From Pseudoxanthomonas sp. GM95 (GTDB taxonomy: Bacteria > Pseudomonadota > Gammaproteobacteria > Xanthomonadales > Xanthomonadaceae), in contig NZ_FOAX01000003.1 in assembly GCF_900109775.1 (NCBI RefSeq), positions 124,001-188,000 of the forward strand: a DNA stretch of 64,000 nucleotides. Direction: 5' to 3'. The first letter of the stretch is position 1. Each line of letters starts with the position of its first letter. The notes beneath the pieces were generated by a model. The model was not told the DNA's origin and did not search any database. It saw nothing but the letters and a program-made list of their open reading frames with translations. The position numbers were made by a program, and so were the translations under genes. Below, one piece after another: positions 61,179-64,000 of the stretch.

Positions 61179-61605
61179 GAGTGTTCCGGTTGCGTTTGAC
61201 TTGGCTGCGGGTCTTCTTGGCGTCCAGGCGCCGCAGCTTGGAGGCACGCGTGGGCCGGGTGGCCACGCGTGGCTTGGGCACCGACAGCCCTTCGGCAATG
61301 ATATCGGCCAGGCGCTCGCGCGCATCCTGGCGGTTGCGGTCCTGGGTGCGGAAGCGCTGGGCGTCGATCACCAGCACGCCTTCATCGGTCAGGCGACGAT
61401 CGCGCCGGGCCAGCAGGCGGCTGCGCAGCAGGTCCGGCAATGAGGGCGAGCCGGCCACGTCGAAGCGCAGTTCCACCGCGGTGGCCACCTTGTTGACGTT
61501 CTGCCCGCCGGCGCCACTGGCGCGCACGAAACGCTCGACCAGTTCGTCATCGGGGATCGCCAACGTGGGCGTGATCTGGAGGGAGCCGGCGGCCATGGCC
61601 GGCAT
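61165..61605 (-). CDS. arfB: Alternative ribosome-rescue factor ArfB (YaeJ)
   Basis: A 146-residue class I release-factor-like hydrolase. The GGQ motif is in VRASGAGGQNVNKVATAVELRF, and the C-terminal tail is strongly basic (KLRRLDAKKTRSQVKRNRN), which in ArfB inserts into the empty mRNA channel of stalled ribosomes. No codon-recognition domains are present, as expected. Start may be ATG 61605 or ATG 61596; neither has a clear ribosome site. It overlaps the downstream acyltransferase gene. Confidence 0.92.
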   Translation of the reverse strand: MPAMAAGSLQITPTLAIPDDELVERFVRASGAGGQNVNKVATAVELRFDVAGSPSLPDLLRSRLLARRDRRLTDEGVLVIDAQRFRTQDRNRQDARERLADIIAEGLSVPKPRVATRPTRASKLRRLDAKKTRSQVKRNRNTRDWD

Positions 61606-61723
61606 TGTAGGGGAGCCGATGCGACGCCTGTGCATGACGCAGGCATCCATTTAGTGAAATTTTTACACGGCGCGTGCGCCACCTCGGCACCATCCCCTGC
61701 CACGCTTCACGCTTGAGACTCGC

Positions 61724-62413
61724 ATGTCACGCTGTCGATTCGCACCCGTCCTGCTCTTGATCTCCCTGATGGGTGCAATCGCCACGCCGGCCCTGGCCCG
61801 CGAGCCCACCGACGAGGAGATCGAGCGCCTGCTCACCGCCTCGCGCGCGCAGAGCATGCTGGCGGCGATCCAGCCGCAGGTCGAGGCGATGCAGCGCGAG
61901 CAGTTCGCCCAGCTCACCCAGGGCAAGACCCTGACCGCCGAACAGCAGACCGAGATCTCGCAGATCCAGGCCAAGACCGCGCAGATCGTGCGCCAGTCGC
62001 TGGCCTGGGACTCGATGCGCCCGGTCTATCTGGACGTGTATCGCAAGACCTTCGACGACGATGACGTCAAGGCGATGACCAAATTCTACGAGTCCAAGGC
62101 CGGCCAGCACCTGCTGGACCGCACCCCGGTGATGATGCAGACCCTGATGGTGGGCATCCAGCAGAAGATGATCCCGCAGCTGGAAGCCCTGCAGGCCGAG
62201 GTCAAGACCGTCTCGGCCGAGCCGATCCCGGCCCCGCCGGTGTCGCCGCCGGAAGAACGCAAGAAGGTCGCCACCTCGTCTTCGACCAAGAAGAAGGCCA
62301 CCACCAGCAAGAAATCGACGACCACCAAGAAGTCGACCAGCACCAAGAAGGCCAGCACCACCAAGAAAGCGCCGGCCAAGAAGACCACCACGACGACCAA
62401 GAAGAAGACGTAG
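61724..62413 (+). CDS. DUF2059 periplasmic protein with a Lys/Thr/Ser-rich tail
   Basis: A 229-residue exported protein: signal peptide (MSRCRFAPVLLLISLMGAIATPALA), a helical DUF2059 domain (DEEIERLLTASRAQSML ... YRKTFDDDDVKAMTKFYESKAGQ, about 28-150), then a Pro-rich link. The last 55 residues are almost only Lys, Thr, Ser and Ala in TTKKSTS-type repeats. DUF2059 function is unknown. The basic tail resembles histone-H1-like sequences and may bind polyanions such as nucleic acid or LPS; that is a guess from composition. Monocistronic, divergent from arfB. Confidence 0.82.
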   Translation: MSRCRFAPVLLLISLMGAIATPALAREPTDEEIERLLTASRAQSMLAAIQPQVEAMQREQFAQLTQGKTLTAEQQTEISQIQAKTAQIVRQSLAWDSMRPVYLDVYRKTFDDDDVKAMTKFYESKAGQHLLDRTPVMMQTLMVGIQQKMIPQLEALQAEVKTVSAEPIPAPPVSPPEERKKVATSSSTKKKATTSKKSTTTKKSTSTKKASTTKKAPAKKTTTTTKKKT

Positions 62414-62523
62414 TCGCGCCGCGGGCCATGGCCTGCAGGCCTTCGCTCGAAGACAGAGTCGCTTCGCAACGAGAAAACGCTGCCTCTTCCCTTCGCGATG
62501 CGAAAGGAAGCAGGCGACGGGCT

Positions 62524-63246
62524 TCAGCCCTCCAGCGACGCCCGCGCCGGCAGCGTCCAGTCCACCGTCCCCAGCCCGTGCCGGTGCAGGTAGTCGTTGG
62601 CCTGCGAGAAATGCCGGCAACCCAGGAACCCGCGGTGCGCCGACAGCGGCGAGGGGTGCGGCGCCTTCAGCACGCGATGGCGGCGCGGGTCGATGACCTT
62701 GCCCTTGGCCTGCGCGTAACTGCCCCACAGCATGAACACCAGGTGCTCGCGCTCCGCGGCCAGAGTCTGGATCACGTGGTCGGTGAAGCCTTCCCAGCCC
62801 TTGCCCTGGTGCGCGCCGGCGCGGCCTTCCTCGACGGTCAGCACCGAGTTCAACAGCAGCACGCCGTGCCTGGCCCAGGCGGTGAGGCAGCCGTGGTCCG
62901 GGCGGGCGAAGCCCACGTCCTGCGCCAGTTCCTTGTAGATGTTCAGCAGCGACGGCGGCACCGGCACGCCCGGCTGCACCGAGAAGCACAGCCCATGCGC
63001 CTGGCCCGCGCCGTGATACGGATCCTGGCCCAGGATCACGACTTTCACCTGGTCGAACGGCGTGGCGTCGAACGCCGCGAAGATCTGCGGCCCTGGCGGA
63101 AACACATGCGCCCCGGCCGCCTTGCGCTGGCGCAGAAACGCCGAGAGCTCCTGCATCTCCGGCCGCAGCAGGTAATCGCCGACCCGCGCCTTCCACGAAG
63201 GCTCAAGCTGGATGCGGGATGTGGTGTCTTCGTGTTCCGAGGTCAT
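62524..63246 (-). CDS. ung: Uracil-DNA glycosylase, family 1
   Basis: A 240-residue family 1 UDG. The catalytic water-activating loop is ILGQDPYHGAGQAHGL, the Phe stacking residue follows in CFSV, LLNSVLTVEEG is the uracil-recognition segment, and HPSPLSAHRGFLGC the minor-groove intercalation loop. It excises uracil from DNA to begin base excision repair. Length and motifs are canonical. ATG at 63246. Confidence 0.96.
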   Translation of the reverse strand: MTSEHEDTTSRIQLEPSWKARVGDYLLRPEMQELSAFLRQRKAAGAHVFPPGPQIFAAFDATPFDQVKVVILGQDPYHGAGQAHGLCFSVQPGVPVPPSLLNIYKELAQDVGFARPDHGCLTAWARHGVLLLNSVLTVEEGRAGAHQGKGWEGFTDHVIQTLAAEREHLVFMLWGSYAQAKGKVIDPRRHRVLKAPHPSPLSAHRGFLGCRHFSQANDYLHRHGLGTVDWTLPARASLEG

Positions 63247-63293
63247 GCCCTAGTGTGGAGCGTTCTACCGGGCCACGCCAAGACGACACCGCG

Positions 63294-63785
63294 TCACGGC
63301 CCGTGTGCAAGCACTTCGACGAGCGAAGATCCATTCGGGTATTTGATGTCCGCGATGCGCCAGCCTGCCTTGATCGGGACCAGGCGGAACTTCAATGCAA
63401 TCCGCTCGCCCGTGGAGGGGAACTTGAAGCGGACATCGACCGTGCCTGGATCAGGCGACGCCACGATGGTGAGGTCCTGCGCGGCCGGATCCTGCGATGC
63501 CCATAGCGGGACAAAATCCAACCCGCAGATCTCGCCACGACGGGCCTTGCAAGCCGCATCGGCCGCAAGCTGCCGGGCAACGCCGGGTGTGAAGTAACGG
63601 CGCAGCACCATCTCCGGCTGCTCGGCGAGTCCGGTACCAGCCCCGGGCATCACCGCTTCCCACGCGAAGTCGCGATAGACCCGCGCGACCACGTCCGATG
63701 CCGTCTTGTCGGCCGCCTGCGCCGTCATGGCCAGCATCAGGAGAACCACACCGATTGCGCTCCGCATGCCGCGTCCCTGCTTCAT
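63294..63785 (-). CDS. DUF3828-like exported protein
   Basis: A 163-residue small secreted protein with a signal peptide (about 1-25, ending MTAQA). The mature part has VARVYRDFAWEAV, LRRYFTPGVARQLAAD and a two-Cys segment (CKARRGEICGLDFVPLW) that may form a disulfide, ending in beta-rich sequence (VDVRFKFPSTGERIALKFRL). It resembles DUF3828 lipoprotein-like domains. Function unknown. ATG at 63785 or 63767 are both possible starts. Confidence 0.68.
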   Translation of the reverse strand: MKQGRGMRSAIGVVLLMLAMTAQAADKTASDVVARVYRDFAWEAVMPGAGTGLAEQPEMVLRRYFTPGVARQLAADAACKARRGEICGLDFVPLWASQDPAAQDLTIVASPDPGTVDVRFKFPSTGERIALKFRLVPIKAGWRIADIKYPNGSSLVEVLAHGP

Positions 63786-63816
63786 CCGTTTCCCAATCCT
63801 TAGGCGCTGGATCGCC

Positions 63817-64000
63817 TCAAACCGCCTGCAACGTCGCCATATCCCAGCGCGGGGTGACTTTCACCTGTGCATCGTTGTGCTGGCCGGCTTCCAGGCGCAG
63901 GGCGCCGGCGAAAGCGATCATCGCGCCGTTGTCGGTGCACAGCGCCGGTCTGGGGAAGCACACCCGGCCGCCGTTGCGTGCCGCCGATTCCTGCAGCTTC
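63817..64000 (-). CDS. tsaD: tRNA N6-adenosine threonylcarbamoyltransferase TsaD (3' end only)
   Basis: The last 60 codons of a gene entering from the right edge. The visible end [20 protein letters not shown] followed by [21 protein letters not shown] is characteristic of TsaD (Gcp/YgjD), the Kae1-family ATPase that transfers the threonylcarbamoyl group to A37 of ANN-decoding tRNAs. Stop codon at 63817-63819. The metal-binding half lies outside the window. Confidence 0.92.
   Translation of the reverse strand, partial: KLQESAARNGGRVCFPRPALCTDNGAMIAFAGALRLEAGQHNDAQVKVTPRWDMATLQAV

Overview
The window is a GC-rich bacterial chromosome segment. The gene set (three-gene cell-surface signalling locus, large TonB-dependent receptors without a conventional siderophore cluster, a 702-residue OpgB, TctDE next to CitMHS, an SPFH/zinc-ribbon pair) points to a gammaproteobacterium of the Xanthomonadaceae (Xanthomonas, Stenotrophomonas, Pseudoxanthomonas or close kin). 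The genus is an inference from gene content. I saw no rRNA, tRNA, CRISPR array, complete insertion sequence or prophage.

Layout. 1-7.5 kb: housekeeping and accessory singles (zinc-ribbon protein, SPFH protein, SDR, HAD phosphatase, frameshifted YciI, secreted GH32, PAS-GGDEF cyclase, an unknown protein). 7.7-10.7 kb: one AT-richer 1001-residue gene fusing a reverse transcriptase to a nitrilase domain, the architecture of type 1 defence-associated reverse transcriptases. It starts directly at the aceE terminator. 10.8-15.8 kb: aceE, then a metal-responsive YqjI-like PadR / short Fur-like / YqjH-like ferric reductase operon behind two palindromic operators. 15.8-16.7 kb: a gene-free repeat block. 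16.7-28.7 kb: a glycan or glycoprotein utilisation locus (SGNH hydrolase, GH127, TonB receptor, LacI regulator, GH92, HExxH secreted protein) with visible LacI operators. 28.8-34.1 kb: RibD-like reductase, DsbA-like lipoprotein and an AT-richer MarR-controlled redox cluster. 34.3-41.8 kb: C4-dicarboxylate module (maeB, dctA, DctB-like hybrid kinase, NarL-type regulator). 42.2-44.3 kb: opgB. 44.4-51.1 kb: tricarboxylate module (binding protein, TctE, TctD, OprP-like porin, CitMHS) plus an acetoacetyl-CoA reductase-like SDR. 51.3-60.5 kb: Dcp-type peptidase, a secreted cyanophycinase/isoaspartyl-peptidase fusion, and a divergent ECF sigma / FecR / STN-TonB receptor set. 60.6-64 kb: acyltransferase, arfB, DUF2059 protein, ung, a DUF3828-like protein and the 3' end of tsaD.

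Two parts deserve attention. The first is the stand-alone RT-nitrilase defence gene at 7.7-10.7 kb. The second is the 51.3-60.5 kb locus, whose bifunctional enzyme could take cyanophycin (or another beta-Asp-linked peptide) to free amino acids, beside a surface-signalling TonB receptor that could sense or import the substrate. Regulatory signals readable from sequence include paired LacI operators, paired PadR operators, a MarR palindrome over a sigma70-like promoter, and a palindromic box shared by the GH32 and GH127 genes 16 kb apart.
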